Origin: Devosia sp. LC5
GTDB lineage: Bacteria > Pseudomonadota > Alphaproteobacteria > Rhizobiales > Devosiaceae
Direction of reading: 5' to 3'
Assembly (NCBI RefSeq): GCF_000735585.1
Contig: NZ_JNNO01000045.1
Coordinates: 40,001 to 104,000 of the forward strand
Length of the DNA stretch: 64,000 nt
Numbering within the stretch: position 1 is the first letter of the stretch; each line of letters opens with the position of its first letter. Positions 1-10,394 of this stretch are shown one piece after another. Position numbers and translations under genes: made by a program. The notes beneath the pieces were generated by a model that was given only the letters and a program-made list of their open reading frames with translations, made no database searches and was not told where the DNA came from.

Positions 1-117
1 CCATATCCCCATGTCACTTATGTGCAGGGCGGCCAGGCGCGGGCCTCGGGCCGCACACTGGGCCCGCCGGCCGATGACGCAGGGAAGCCCGCAGATGGGC
101 CGCTGACCGAGTTGTGA
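1..117 (+). CDS. C-terminal end of a gene cut by the window edge
   Basis: An open frame runs from base 1 and stops at TGA 115-117, giving a 38-residue tail ending in PLTEL. Third codon positions are mostly G or C, as in the neighbouring genes, which favours real coding. The tail is rich in Gly, Ala, Pro and Asp and shows no domain I recognise. It would be the last gene before the transglycosylase. Product unknown. Confidence 0.4.
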   Translation, partial: PYPHVTYVQGGQARASGRTLGPPADDAGKPADGPLTEL

Positions 118-258
118 TCGGGGGCAAGCGTTAGCTTAAGCCGATCTTAATGTGATTGGTTAAAATAGTGATACGCGCCCTGTGCGGCACACTTGGCGCG
201 CGGCCGGGGCATGCTGCTCCGCCACCGTGACTGAACTCAGCGTATCACGAGGCCCGCC

Positions 259-1473
259 ATGCACCCATCCGGCAAGAAGATTGCCCTCTCCCCCCGCCTG
301 TCCCTGCTGGCGCTGGCTGCCATTCTGGCGCTCGGCACCGTGGGGCCGGCCTTTGCCAATAGCGCCGATTTCGTGCGCAGCCTGTGGCCGCAGGCGCAAG
401 CCCAGGGGGTGAGCCGGGCGGCGTATGAGGCGGCCTTTGCCGGGTATAGCTATTCGCCCAAGATCATGGAACTGACGCGCAAGCAGCCCGAATTTTCCCA
501 GACCGTGCAGCAATATGTCGATCGCCGCGTCACCGATGCCCAGGCGTCCAAGGGCCGGGCAATGCGCGGGGAATGGAACCAGACGCTGACCGGCGCGCAG
601 CAGCGCTATGGCGTTCAGCCGGAAATCGTATTGGCCATCTGGGGCATGGAAACCAATTTCGGTGGCTTTATGGGTGGGGAGAACACGATCCATGCGCTCG
701 CCACTCTGGTCGAAGGCGGCTATCGCGCCGATTTCTTCCGCCGCGAGCTGCTGACGGCATTGCGCATCATTTCGGATGGCAATGTTAGCCCCTCCAACAT
801 GGTGGGCTCCTGGGCCGGCGCCATGGGCCATACCCAGTTCATGCCATCGAGCTTCATGGCCTATGCGGTCGATTATAATGGCGACGGCAGGAAGGATATC
901 TGGAATTCGGTGCCCGATGCCTTGGGCTCGACCGCCAATTATCTCAAGCGCTTCGGCTGGCGCCCGGGCGAGACCTGGGGTTACGAAATCAAGCTGCCCG
1001 CCGGGTTCAATTTCGCCGCCGCAAGGCAGCTGGAACGGGCGCCGCTCAGCCAATGGCAGGCCATGGGGATTACAAGGGTTTCGGGCAAGCCGTTCCCGCG
1101 GCAGGGCGATATGGCGCGGATCTATATGCCGGCCGGTGCGGCGGGGCCGTCCTTCCTGCTGCTGCCCAATTTCGATGTGATCAAGCGCTACAATAATTCG
1201 GATAGCTATGCCCTGGCCGTCGGGCATCTGGCCGACCGGATCATCGGGGGCGGGCAATTTGCCGCGTCCTGGCCATCGGGCGATTATGCGCTGAGCAAGG
1301 AGCAGCGCGCCCAGGTGCAGTCGCTGCTGGCGCGGGCGGGTTATGATGTGGGTTCGCCCGATGGGGTGATCGGCCCCAAGACGCGGGCGGCGGTGATGGC
1401 CTATCAGAACCGGGCTGGCCTGCCGGCTGATGGACATGTGTCCGGACGGCTATTGGACATGCTCAAACGCTAG
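259..1473 (+). CDS. Lytic murein transglycosylase (MltB/SLT_2 family) with peptidoglycan-binding domain
   Basis: A 404-residue periplasmic enzyme predicted to cleave the glycan strands of peptidoglycan with formation of 1,6-anhydro ends. Residues 1-33 form a Sec signal peptide (KK, hydrophobic run, cleavage near AFA-NS). The SLT_2/MltB-like domain spans about 35-325; the catalytic Glu is in WGMETNFG, followed by family motifs SWAGAMGHTQFMPS and DYNGDG. The C-terminal 60 residues are a PG_binding_1 domain (SLLARAGYDVGSPDGVIGPKT region). The start at 259 is chosen because the signal peptide begins there. It stands alone, separated by about 165 bases from the next gene. Confidence 0.9.
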   Translation: MHPSGKKIALSPRLSLLALAAILALGTVGPAFANSADFVRSLWPQAQAQGVSRAAYEAAFAGYSYSPKIMELTRKQPEFSQTVQQYVDRRVTDAQASKGRAMRGEWNQTLTGAQQRYGVQPEIVLAIWGMETNFGGFMGGENTIHALATLVEGGYRADFFRRELLTALRIISDGNVSPSNMVGSWAGAMGHTQFMPSSFMAYAVDYNGDGRKDIWNSVPDALGSTANYLKRFGWRPGETWGYEIKLPAGFNFAAARQLERAPLSQWQAMGITRVSGKPFPRQGDMARIYMPAGAAGPSFLLLPNFDVIKRYNNSDSYALAVGHLADRIIGGGQFAASWPSGDYALSKEQRAQVQSLLARAGYDVGSPDGVIGPKTRAAVMAYQNRAGLPADGHVSGRLLDMLKR

Positions 1474-1638
1474 CCCGGCGTTAACACTCCGTTAACCAAT
1501 TGCGCCCAGATTTGGCGGCGCTTAAGCAGAGGGCAGGCGCGTCTCGGACCATTGAGGCTCCTGCCCTCGCCCATTCCGGCGGCCATAAAATCCTCCGCAT
1601 TGGGCGCTAGGCACCATCTCCCTCCGCTGAAAACCAAG

Positions 1639-2655
1639 ATGTTCATGACCCGTAATCCCTTGCTGCTGCGCCGCATCCTGATGGCGCTGATGGTGCTGAT
1701 CGCGATCCACCCGGCGCCCAGTCTGGCGCTGTCGCTGCTGGATCCGTTCAACCTGCCGGCGGCCATGGATGCCGGCACGGCCAAGGTCGGCGATGGCATT
1801 GCCTATGCCGATGGTCCGCGCCACAAGCTCGATGTCTATGCGCCCGAACAGCGCGGTGAAGCGGCGCCGGTGGTCTATTTCATCTATGGCGGCGGCTGGA
1901 ACCGGGGCGAGCGCAGCGATTATCAATTTGTCGGCCGGGCCCTGGCGGCACGGGGTTTTGTCACCGTCATCGCCGATTACCGGCTGGTGCCGGAAGTACG
2001 CTATCCTCAGTTTCTCGAAGACAATGCCAATGGATTGCGTTGGGTGCAGGACAATATCGCCCACTATGGTGGCGACCCCAATCGGGTGTTCCTGGCCGGG
2101 CATTCGGCCGGCGCCTATAATGCGGTGATGCTGGCGCTCGATCCGTCCTTCCTGCGTGAATATGGCGTGACGCTGTCCATCCTGGGTGTGGCGGCCTTGT
2201 CGGGGCCCTACGATTTCTACCCGTTCGAATATGGTGAGGTGCGCGATGCCTTCGGGGATGCTCCCAATCCGCAGGGCACCCAGCCGATTAATCTGGTCAC
2301 CTCCGATACCCCGCCCATGTATCTGGCGACTGGCACGACTGATCCCATCGTGCGAATGCAGAATACCGAGCGTTTCGCCCAGAAACTCAAGGATAGCGGC
2401 ATCTGGGTGACCACCCAATATTATTCCGGCTTCGGTCATATGGAGCCGGTGATTGCCATGGGCGCGATGTGGCGCTGGCGCATGCCGGTGCTCGACGACA
2501 TGGTGAGTTTTTTCCAGATGTTCGGGGCTTTCCCGAGCGGGGTGCCCTATGTGGCCGTGGTGCCGGAGCCGCCCGAGCAATTGCCGGAAGCGATTGCGCC
2601 GATGGACCAGATCATCCAGCAGATGGATGCCATGTTCCAGCCGATCCAGAAATAG
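1639..2655 (+). CDS. Alpha/beta hydrolase (carboxylesterase/BD-FAE-like), exported
   Basis: A 338-residue esterase-like protein. The N-terminus (MFMTRNPLLLRRILMALMV...) is a basic, hydrophobic signal or anchor segment, so export is likely; an upstream in-frame ATG at 1552 would add about 29 residues before this signal and is less likely. The oxyanion-hole motif YGGGW lies near residue 80, the nucleophile elbow is GHSAGA, the acid is in TDPIV and the His in GFGHMEP. These are the marks of the alpha/beta hydrolase fold. The substrate is unknown. The next gene follows 33 bases later. Confidence 0.85.
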   Translation: MFMTRNPLLLRRILMALMVLIAIHPAPSLALSLLDPFNLPAAMDAGTAKVGDGIAYADGPRHKLDVYAPEQRGEAAPVVYFIYGGGWNRGERSDYQFVGRALAARGFVTVIADYRLVPEVRYPQFLEDNANGLRWVQDNIAHYGGDPNRVFLAGHSAGAYNAVMLALDPSFLREYGVTLSILGVAALSGPYDFYPFEYGEVRDAFGDAPNPQGTQPINLVTSDTPPMYLATGTTDPIVRMQNTERFAQKLKDSGIWVTTQYYSGFGHMEPVIAMGAMWRWRMPVLDDMVSFFQMFGAFPSGVPYVAVVPEPPEQLPEAIAPMDQIIQQMDAMFQPIQK

Positions 2656-2688
2656 CTCGCCGCCGCAGAATCGCGCTAGCCTGCTCGC

Positions 2689-3300
2689 ATGAACGATCAC
2701 TTGCGATTTTCCGGCGTCAGCCACCAGGTTCAGATCGAGACCGTCAAGGCCATCATCCGGCGCCAGCCGGTGCTGATGGCTATTCTCGAACGGTTGCGCG
2801 ACATGGCCTTGCCCGATCCGCTGCTGGGGTCGGGTGCGATCTATAATTCGGTGTGGAATGAGCTGACCGGAAGGCCGCCGTTGACCGGCATCAAGGATGC
2901 CGATGTCGTCTATTTCGACGATAGCGATCTGTCTTACGAGGCCGAGGATCGGGTGATCCGCCGCGCGGCAGAGCGGTTCGCGGATCTGCCGCTGCCGGTC
3001 GAGGTGCGCAACCAGGCGCGGGTGCATTTGTGGTTTCCGCAAAAGTTCGGCACGCCCTATCCGCAATTGCGCAGCAGTGCCGAGATGATGGACTATTTCG
3101 CCTCCAAGACCCATGCGGTCGCGGCGCGGCTCGAGGATGACGATGCGCTCAGCATCTTCGCGCCGTTCGGGCTCGATGACATGTTCTCATTCCGCATCAC
3201 ACCCAATCCGGCGCTCGACAATCGCAACACCCATCACGCCAAGGCCGAGCGCAACAAGGGCATCTGGCCCGAATTGACCGTGGTGCCCTGGCCGGAGTGA
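2689..3300 (+). CDS. Nucleotidyltransferase family protein (DUF925 / NTP_transf_6-like)
   Basis: A 203-residue cytoplasmic protein. It shows the DUF925-type pattern: LLGSGAIYNSVWNELTG, then DADVVYFDDSDLSYEAED where the acidic residues would be the metal ligands of a nucleotidyltransferase-like fold, then ARVHLWFPQKFG and the C-terminal H/K-rich end. Members are widespread in Alphaproteobacteria but their substrate is not known to me. The gene is close behind the hydrolase and ends head-to-head with the VOC gene: the two stop codons abut at 3300/3301. Confidence 0.8.
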   Translation: MNDHLRFSGVSHQVQIETVKAIIRRQPVLMAILERLRDMALPDPLLGSGAIYNSVWNELTGRPPLTGIKDADVVYFDDSDLSYEAEDRVIRRAAERFADLPLPVEVRNQARVHLWFPQKFGTPYPQLRSSAEMMDYFASKTHAVAARLEDDDALSIFAPFGLDDMFSFRITPNPALDNRNTHHAKAERNKGIWPELTVVPWPE

Positions 3301-3711
3301 TCAGGCGGGATCGAACCTGACTGACTCGGCCGAGCGCTGCACCGGGCCGTGGAACACCGCTTCGATATTGTTGCCATCGGGATCGAGCACGAAGGCGGCG
3401 TAATAGCCGGGGTGATAATGGCGCTCCCCGGGCGGGCCATTGTCCGTGCCGCCGGCGGCAAGGGCGGCCTTATAAAAAGCGTCGACCATGGCGCGGTCCC
3501 TGGCCTGGAACGCCAGATGAATGTGGGTGGGCACCGTCCTGGCGTTGGCGGCATCGACGAACAACTCATCGACCTGGAACCAGTTCTTGCCCGATTGCTC
3601 GATCCTGTGCCCAAGCACGGCCAACACCTTTTCATAGAAATAGCGCGTATTGGCGAAGTTGCCGGCGCGCAGATGCACATGGTCTATGAGGCGGCCGGTA
3701 TGCCAGGTCAT
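3301..3711 (-). CDS. VOC family protein (glyoxalase/bleomycin-resistance fold)
   Basis: A 136-residue vicinal-oxygen-chelate protein. IDHVHLRAGNFANTRYFYEKVL is the first beta-alpha-beta module with the metal-ligand His, and YYAAFVLDPDGNNIEAVFH is the second with the typical DPDGN and terminal Glu. The start is the ATG at 3709-3711 (MTWHTGR); the open frame extends upstream into a repeat element and that part is not protein-like. Such single-copy VOC proteins bind or convert small molecules; the specific reaction is not predictable. Confidence 0.85.
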   Translation of the reverse strand: MTWHTGRLIDHVHLRAGNFANTRYFYEKVLAVLGHRIEQSGKNWFQVDELFVDAANARTVPTHIHLAFQARDRAMVDAFYKAALAAGGTDNGPPGERHYHPGYYAAFVLDPDGNNIEAVFHGPVQRSAESVRFDPA

Positions 3712-3757
3712 TATCGTTCCTTGGGCTGGGGGCTTATGGCTCCAGGGGCGGGGTTCA

Positions 3758-3912
3758 CCTCGCCCCTCAGGGGAGAGGTCGGCGGCGAAGCCGGCGGGTG
3801 AGGGGGGCGATGCTGCAAGATGCAAGATGTGGAAGCATGGCATCCCTCACCCAGCTTCGCCAGGTCGCTACGCTCCCGGCTCCGCTACCCTCTCCCCTCA
3901 GGGGGAGAGGGG
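3758..3912. repeat. Intergenic palindromic element
   Basis: Two halves face each other: the left contains CGCCCCTCAGGGGAGAGG and TGAGGGGGGCGATGC, the right contains GCATCCCTCACCC and CCCTCTCCCCTCAGGGGGA. The halves are inverted copies that can fold into one long hairpin of about 155 bases, with local palindromes at each end. Elements of this build (CTCTCCCC...GGGGAGAG borders) are dispersed between genes in many Hyphomicrobiales genomes. It lies between the VOC gene and the bacterioferritin terminator. Confidence 0.75.
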
Positions 3913-3953
3913 ACGATGGAGCAGGGGCCATAGTGCATAAGAGATCATGAAAA

Positions 3954-3980
3954 GACCGCCCGGCCTGGGGCCGGGCGGTC
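3954..3980 (-). terminator. Rho-independent terminator of the bfd-bfr operon
   Basis: Perfect 12-bp stem (GACCGCCCGGCC / GGCCGGGCGGTC) with a 3-base loop, followed on the minus strand by TTTTCATG. It sits 20 bases after the bfr stop codon. Confidence 0.85.
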
Positions 3981-3999
3981 TGCAAGACTGTTCGGCTGG

Positions 4000-4485
4000 T
4001 TATTCGGCTTCGTCAGCGGAAGCGGAATTGAGCTGGCCGTATTTTTCTTCGCCAATCTTGGAGAGCAGTTCGAGCTGGGTTTCGAGGAAGTCGATATGGC
4101 CTTCCTCGTCGGTCAGCAGGGCCTCGAACAGGTTCTTGGAGACATAGTCGCCAAGGCTTTCGCAGAGCTCGCGGCTGGCCTTATAGGCGGCGCGGGCGTC
4201 GTATTCGCCGGCGAGATCGGCCTCGAGGACTTCCTTGATGGTCTGGCCGATTCGCAGGGGCGCGACGCGCTGCAGGTTCGGATGGCCTTCGAGAAAGATG
4301 ATGCGCTCGATCAGGCGATCGGCGTGATGCATTTCCTCAATTGATTCAGCGCGTTCCTTGGCGGCGAGCTTCTTATAGCCCCAGTCGTCCAGGAGGCGGA
4401 AGTGGACCCAATACTGGTTCACTGCGCCGAGTTCGAGAAAGAGGGCCTCGTTAAGCCGCTCGATGACTTGTGCTTCGCCTTTCAC
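4000..4485 (-). CDS. bfr: Bacterioferritin
   Basis: A 161-residue iron-storage subunit that would assemble into a 24-mer with ferroxidase centres. The start is placed at the GTG at 4483-4485 because the protein then begins MKGEAQVIE, the canonical bacterioferritin N-terminus, and GGAG lies six bases upstream; a GTG 12 bases earlier also fits the frame. Ferroxidase ligands are visible in [29 protein letters not shown] and [14 protein letters not shown] plus [10 protein letters not shown]; the Met in EEMHHAD matches the haem-ligand Met. It follows and overlaps the bfd frame and ends at a strong terminator. Confidence 0.93.
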   Translation of the reverse strand: MKGEAQVIERLNEALFLELGAVNQYWVHFRLLDDWGYKKLAAKERAESIEEMHHADRLIERIIFLEGHPNLQRVAPLRIGQTIKEVLEADLAGEYDARAAYKASRELCESLGDYVSKNLFEALLTDEEGHIDFLETQLELLSKIGEEKYGQLNSASADEAE

Positions 4486-4762
4486 GACGTACTCCACTCT
4501 GCTGTTTCTTGAGCTTCTCCAGCCCGGTCTGAATGTGGATCAGATCGGCAGGCGGATGGGCTTGCTGCGAGTGGTAGTTTTCGGTGACGCGGACAATAAT
4601 GTCCACCACATTCGGCACGCAACCGCTGCATTTGGCGCGGCGATTGAGTTCGTTATAGACCTTGGCCGGAACCACCAATTGCCACGGATCGGCCTTGAGG
4701 AGGTCGAGAACGATGTCCTCGATTTCCCGGGACGTGATCATGTTGCATTGGCAGACGAGCAT
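4451..4762 (-). CDS. bfd: Bacterioferritin-associated ferredoxin, (2Fe-2S) BFD-like
   Basis: About 103 residues with the BFD-type cluster pattern C-Q-C near the N-terminus ([10 protein letters not shown]) and KCSGC about 32 residues later. BFD proteins pass electrons to bacterioferritin to release stored iron. The start at 4762 gives the family N-terminus; longer in-frame starts exist at 4801 and 4819, but a TTGACA box on the minus strand (4828-4823) with a weak CTTTAT box at 4805-4800 would place transcription start after them. The C-terminal 35 bases or so overlap the bfr start in another frame, which is unusual for this pair. Confidence 0.8.
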   Translation of the reverse strand: MLVCQCNMITSREIEDIVLDLLKADPWQLVVPAKVYNELNRRAKCSGCVPNVVDIIVRVTENYHSQQAHPPADLIHIQTGLEKLKKQQSGVRRERRSTSHRAA

Positions 4763-4872
4763 TTTTGCCGGCTTGTCAGGGTGGAGCTTGCTGGGCGGCA
4801 TAAAGCGACCAGCATTCATGATTGTCAATGTCAGAAATTAAGATCGCCGAACACATTTGCCGGAAATGGCGT

Positions 4873-5574
4873 TCAGCTATCGGGTTTCTGCTGGCGGCGC
4901 GCGGCAATGACAGCGGCAAGGGCGGCCGTGCGGTGGGCGGTCGAGAAGAATTCGCGATGGGCCAGGATGATGATGGTGGCGAGGCACACGACGATGGAAA
5001 GCCATTCGGAGGCGAACCAGGCCACTGTCGCCACCGAGAAATAATAGGCGCGGATGCCGCTATTGAAATTCTTGGCGCCCAGCGCATTCATGCGCGCAAT
5101 GGCCTCGACCTCATCATCGGGGGTCTCCACATTATGGTCCAGCGCCCCCAGCATGATGCAGAAATGGTTGAATTGGCGCAGCGACAGGGTGAAGGCGAAA
5201 AACGCCAGCACGAACAACGCCAGCATGACCACGAGATGGATTTCCACATCGCTGACTGAATAGGCGCGGTCCAATGAGAGGGAATCGAGCGCCGCCATCA
5301 GCGTCGGCAATTGCCCGAAGACAGCAAACACCGCCAGCACCATCAGCACCGCCGTCGAGGCGAGAAAGCTGACCGATTGCATGATATTGCCCGACAGAAT
5401 CGCGTCGAATGGGGTTTCGCGCCTGGCGGCATTGGCGACCCAGCGCCGGCGCTGCATGTTCATGATTACCGAGAGCGAGGGGCGCCGCCGCTCGATCCAG
5501 GGCACGATGATATTATAGGCGAAATAGCAGATCAGCGGCAGGATGGTGGAGATCAGCGTGATCGACAAGGTCAT
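4873..5574 (-). CDS. DUF599 domain membrane protein
   Basis: A 233-residue inner-membrane protein. It has four clear hydrophobic segments, at about residues 5-25, 70-92, 113-133 and 185-210, and the DUF599-type motif in which an R/W-rich segment follows the first helix (NMQRRRWVANAA), then LDHNVETPDDEVEAIARMN. No function is established for DUF599. It is transcribed in the same direction as bfd-bfr but about 45 bases upstream of the bfd promoter, so it is probably separate. Confidence 0.8.
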   Translation of the reverse strand: MTLSITLISTILPLICYFAYNIIVPWIERRRPSLSVIMNMQRRRWVANAARRETPFDAILSGNIMQSVSFLASTAVLMVLAVFAVFGQLPTLMAALDSLSLDRAYSVSDVEIHLVVMLALFVLAFFAFTLSLRQFNHFCIMLGALDHNVETPDDEVEAIARMNALGAKNFNSGIRAYYFSVATVAWFASEWLSIVVCLATIIILAHREFFSTAHRTAALAAVIAARRQQKPDS

Positions 5575-5652
5575 GCCCCGGAGTGATTTGCTTGATTACT
5601 TATACCGCGGCCGCAGAAAAAGGCGACGGCATGAACCGCCGCCCTTGGGCCT

Positions 5653-6690
5653 TTAGATCGTGCGCGGCCAGCGGCGATGGATGGCTTCAATCGCGGTCAG
5701 CACTTCAGGTGACAGGGTAAGATTGGCTGCGCCGATGGCATTGGCCAATTGGTCCGTGCTGGTCGCCCCGATGATCACCGAGGTCATGAAGGGCCGGGTC
5801 AGTGCAAAGGCAATGGCCAATTGTGCCGGGTCGAGCCCATGCTGGCGGGCCAGCTCGACATAGTCCTTGGCGGCCGCCTCCGAATGGGGATTGAGGCGCC
5901 AAAAGCCCTTCTGGTAATCGGCGCGGCTGCCGGGCGGCACGACGCCATCGAAATATTTGCCGGTCAGCAGACCGCCGGCGAGCGGGGAATAGGCGAGCAG
6001 CCCGACCTGTTCATGGTGGCTGAGTTCGGCCAGGTCGAGGTCGAAATGGCGGCGGAGCAGGTTATATTCGTTCTGCACGGAAACCAGGCGCGGCAGGTTG
6101 CGGGCCCCGGCAATGGCCAGCCATTGGCCGATGCCCCAGGTCGTTTCGTTGGACACGCCGGCATGGGCAATCTTGCCCTCCTTGACCAGCGCGCCCAGGG
6201 TTTCGAGCATGTCCCCGATATTGTCGAGCACGTCGGCGCTGTCCTGGGTGTGGGGCGCATAGGTCCAGGAGCCATCGAAATTATAGCTGCCGCGCGAGGC
6301 CCAATGGATCTGGTAGAGCTCGATGCGGTCGGTCTTGAGCCGCGTCAGGCTCTGTTCGAGCGCAATGCGGATCGAAGCACCGTCGGCGCGGGCGCCGTTG
6401 CGAATAAAGCTACTGCCCCCGCCGCCGATCTTGGAGGCGAGGATCCATTGGTCGCGCTTGCCGCTATTGGCGAACCAATTGCCGATGATCTCCTCGGTGC
6501 GCCCCGATGTCTGGGCACTGCCGGGCACGGCATAGAGTTCGGCGGTGTCCATGAAATTGACGCCGGCCTCGAGTGCCATGTCGATCTGGGCGTGGCCCTC
6601 GGCTTCGGTGTTCTGGCTGCCCCAGGTCATGGTGCCAAGGCAGATTTCGGTGACCCGCAGCTCGGTGCGGCCCAATGGCTTCAATTTCAT
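5653..6690 (-). CDS. Aldo/keto reductase (Tas-like)
   Basis: A 345-residue NADPH-dependent aldo/keto reductase of the Tas/MgrA type, folding as a TIM barrel. The start is the ATG at 6688-6690 giving MKLKPLGRTELRVTEICLGT; the frame extends about 33 codons upstream without family similarity. The catalytic tetrad is complete: Asp and Tyr in MDTAELYAVP, Lys in ILASKIGG and His in ELYQIHW. The C-terminal cofactor segment SVIIGATSTDQLANAI is present. It is chromosomal, next to the tRNA that marks the ICE edge, so it is not part of the element despite the many reductases inside it. Confidence 0.9.
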   Translation of the reverse strand: MKLKPLGRTELRVTEICLGTMTWGSQNTEAEGHAQIDMALEAGVNFMDTAELYAVPGSAQTSGRTEEIIGNWFANSGKRDQWILASKIGGGGSSFIRNGARADGASIRIALEQSLTRLKTDRIELYQIHWASRGSYNFDGSWTYAPHTQDSADVLDNIGDMLETLGALVKEGKIAHAGVSNETTWGIGQWLAIAGARNLPRLVSVQNEYNLLRRHFDLDLAELSHHEQVGLLAYSPLAGGLLTGKYFDGVVPPGSRADYQKGFWRLNPHSEAAAKDYVELARQHGLDPAQLAIAFALTRPFMTSVIIGATSTDQLANAIGAANLTLSPEVLTAIEAIHRRWPRTI

Positions 6691-6914
6691 GAGCAAATTC
6701 CAGATGATCGGGAGGAAACGGGAAGAGGCAATAAGCGGATAAAACGGGGAGCAGCGGCAGACAAGGCGGTGATCCGGTATAAGTGTCAAAAAAGCGTCAT
6801 GCCCGACCGTTTAGGGGTTGAGCTGAGCGAATACACCCCCTATATACGCCTCACGTCGCGACCACCGGGTCGCCGTGATGACCAAGCCAGCTGGCATTGT
6901 TATCAACGTTTTGA

Positions 6915-8597
<1,683 letters not shown>

Positions 8598-8619
8598 GAT
8601 GCGCTCTCCTGCAAGGCGG

Positions 8620-8805
8620 TCAGGAGCGTGTCGCGCCGTGCTCCCTCATCTCGGCTTCGTACAACTCCAGCGCGGCACGACGCGCGAGCAGGCGCACCAA
8701 CTCGACCAAGCGTGGATCGGAGCCCTCGCCACGTTTTGCGAGCGTCAGCTCGGGCTCGCCGAGCCGGCTGATGTCCCTTCGCGCTTTGTCGGGTTTCTTG
8801 TCCAT
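8620..8805 (-). CDS. Small protein upstream of the integrase, function unknown
   Basis: A 61-residue charged protein starting MDKKPDKARRDISRLGEPE, ending 22 bases before the recombinase start on the same strand, so co-transcription is likely. The frame is open further upstream, but the ATG at 8805 gives the compact hydrophilic protein. The helical, basic/acidic pattern (DPRLVELVRLLARRAALELYE) would suit a small accessory or regulatory factor of the recombinase; this is inference from position only. Confidence 0.55.
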   Translation of the reverse strand: MDKKPDKARRDISRLGEPELTLAKRGEGSDPRLVELVRLLARRAALELYEAEMREHGATRS

Positions 8806-9119
8806 TCCTGCGCCGATCTTGCGTGACCATGCGGCGAAAATGCTCGCCGCAGATGGACACTGGCGCAAAAATATCAATAGTTACAGAGAAGTAGTCGGCG
8901 GGAGATCTGCCTGCTGCGGGTGGAAAAGCGAACATTGGAGTAGCCCCGCGTAGCATAGCGTCGCGCAAATACTTACGCGATCTCGTGCAGCGGACGGCTC
9001 GCAGGGATAATAAACGTCGCCTTGCACACGGCAGCGTTTCAGCCATACCTATGCTTTGCATAGTAGACGGTTTCTGTAGCTTCTTCAAGGCAGTAGGTTT
9101 CGAGATTGATCCGCGTCAT
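8806..9119. other. Stretch without a recognisable gene
   Basis: Between the small ORF and the decayed recombinase I see no reading frame with family motifs and no convincing RNA gene. It is the likely promoter region of the integrase operon. Confidence 0.4.
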
Positions 9120-9830
9120 CGCATTGGCGACGATTGAAGCTGCCGGTGTCGACGCTTATCCAAATGGTCCCCAGCGAACGACAGTGCTGAGACTGCGGCT
9201 TGGGAAAGGGATGGAAGCAAATTCTGCTTCGAGCGCGATGAGATCCGTCTCAACTGGGCCAATATAGTGGCCTCGATTCGCTGGAGGTTGCTCACCATGA
9301 CCGCGCACTGCGACTGAGCTTTGCATTGCCTCCCGATGCCAGCCATCCGGGCTATCGGCGGCGGTGCGTCGATGGAAATGCTCATCGCGATCGTGTTTCT
9401 CGTAGGCATGGAGGCATTCAAGCCCCCGCTTCCGTTCCGGGCCCGGATGCAATATAGTGTCGCGTGTAGCCGGAGCGAGTTGGCGATCGGTCGAAGCGTC
9501 GTCGATCTATGAATATGATCGTCTCGCCAGTCGGGTCGTCCGCCCACGGCCTTATTAGGCCGGTCCATCGGTACGGTGATGCCGGGGCAGCCGGTCGCAC
9601 CTTGGTCGAGCAGGTGTAGTAGCCATACTCCGGCCCATGCTGCTGGTGCCTGTGCGCAGCGTCATCGCGCCGCCGCAGCACGCGCAGAAGCAGAGATGCC
9701 AGTGAGTAGCGTCGGGCCGCCCACCGCCATCGGCGGCATCGTCTTCGGCTTGCGCGCCTTGAGCGACCGCTGGACAGGGGCCGTGCGGGCCGGCGGTGAT
9801 CGTCTCCACCCGTACGCCGCGCGTCAGACG
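9120..9830 (-). pseudogene. Decayed second serine recombinase
   Basis: Pieces of the C-terminal half of a site-specific serine recombinase occur in three frames on the minus strand: CACCGGAMTLRTGTSSMG (zinc-ribbon start, about 9620-9680), then EYGYYTCSTK in another frame (about 9600-9630), then VPMDRPNKAVGG (about 9540-9570). Intact relatives have these in one frame in this order (C-x-x-C-GGAMTLRTGTS-x-YYTCS...IPMDKLD). The catalytic domain is missing. It is probably the leftover of an earlier insertion beside the present integrase. Confidence 0.6.
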
Positions 9831-10243
9831 GCAACGCGCTCCAGAATTTCGTAGTAGGCGTTGAGGTCCAACCATTCGATGCCGGAGACGACTTTGCCGT
9901 CTCTGAGCGTCATGATGTACATATACTCGTTTTTGTACGGCTGCCCATCGAGGGCACGACTGGCGCTTTCGATCCTTGCAAAAACTTCGTCTCCATCGGC
10001 CCAAACGCCGCGTGTCGTGATCCGCAGCGGTTCCGCGAAGCGGGCGAATAGCGCTTCCTCGGCGTTGTCGAATAAGTCCTTCATGCCGTGGTAGGTTCGC
10101 GCGACGGGACCATGCCCCGCGATCGTCCACTCGGCGTCGGATGCGAAGATCGCCTCGAAGAACTTCGGGAAGTCGTGAGATGCGTCGGTGAGCGCCTCGG
10201 TTACGACGCGCAGGTTCGCTTCTTCCTGGGGAGAATAGGGCAT
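9824..10243 (-). CDS. Nuclear transport factor 2 / SnoaL-like protein
   Basis: A 139-residue protein of the SnoaL-like NTF2 cone fold: helices at the N-terminus (EEANLRVVTEALTDAS), FFEAIFASDAEWTIAGHGPVARTYHGMKDL, and the beta-sheet end YIMTLRDGKVVSGIEWLDLNAYYE. Proteins of this type are cyclases, isomerases, dehydratases or ligand-binding proteins; no catalytic assignment is possible here. It is divergent from the TetR gene at 10395, with two identical 13-base repeats in the shared upstream region, which suggests repression by that regulator. Confidence 0.8.
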   Translation of the reverse strand: MPYSPQEEANLRVVTEALTDASHDFPKFFEAIFASDAEWTIAGHGPVARTYHGMKDLFDNAEEALFARFAEPLRITTRGVWADGDEVFARIESASRALDGQPYKNEYMYIMTLRDGKVVSGIEWLDLNAYYEILERVAV

Positions 10244-10297
10244 AATTACCTTCCAGTTGTTGTTGAACGGCCTTGATCCGCGATCGGCAATCGCTAA

Positions 10298-10338
10298 ACC
10301 GATCGTTCCAGAAACTTCTAGCTATACCGATCGTTCCA
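10298..10338. promoter_or_regulatory. Probable TetR operator: two direct ACCGATCGTTCCA repeats
   Basis: ACCGATCGTTCCA occurs at 10298-10310 and again at 10326-10338, 28 bases apart, in the divergent region between the SnoaL-like gene and its TetR neighbour. Each carries the palindrome CGATCG. Placement suits auto-regulation and control of the divergent gene. Confidence 0.6.
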
Positions 10339-10394
10339 AAAGTCAACAGTGTGGAACTGCGTAAGGCGATGCAAAAATTGAAGAGAGGAACGGA

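Noticed and set aside
160..1437. Long minus-strand frame opposite the transglycosylase
   Set aside because: No family motifs; it is the high-GC shadow of a well supported plus-strand gene.
1522..3114. 530-codon minus-strand frame
   Set aside because: Antisense to the hydrolase and nucleotidyltransferase genes; composition is His/Arg rich shadow.
3712..3843. N-terminal extension of the VOC protein
   Set aside because: The added residues are the translation of the intergenic palindrome, not protein-like.
5653..6690. Chromosomal aldo/keto reductase as part of the ICE reductase set
   Set aside because: It lies on the other side of the tRNA attachment site.
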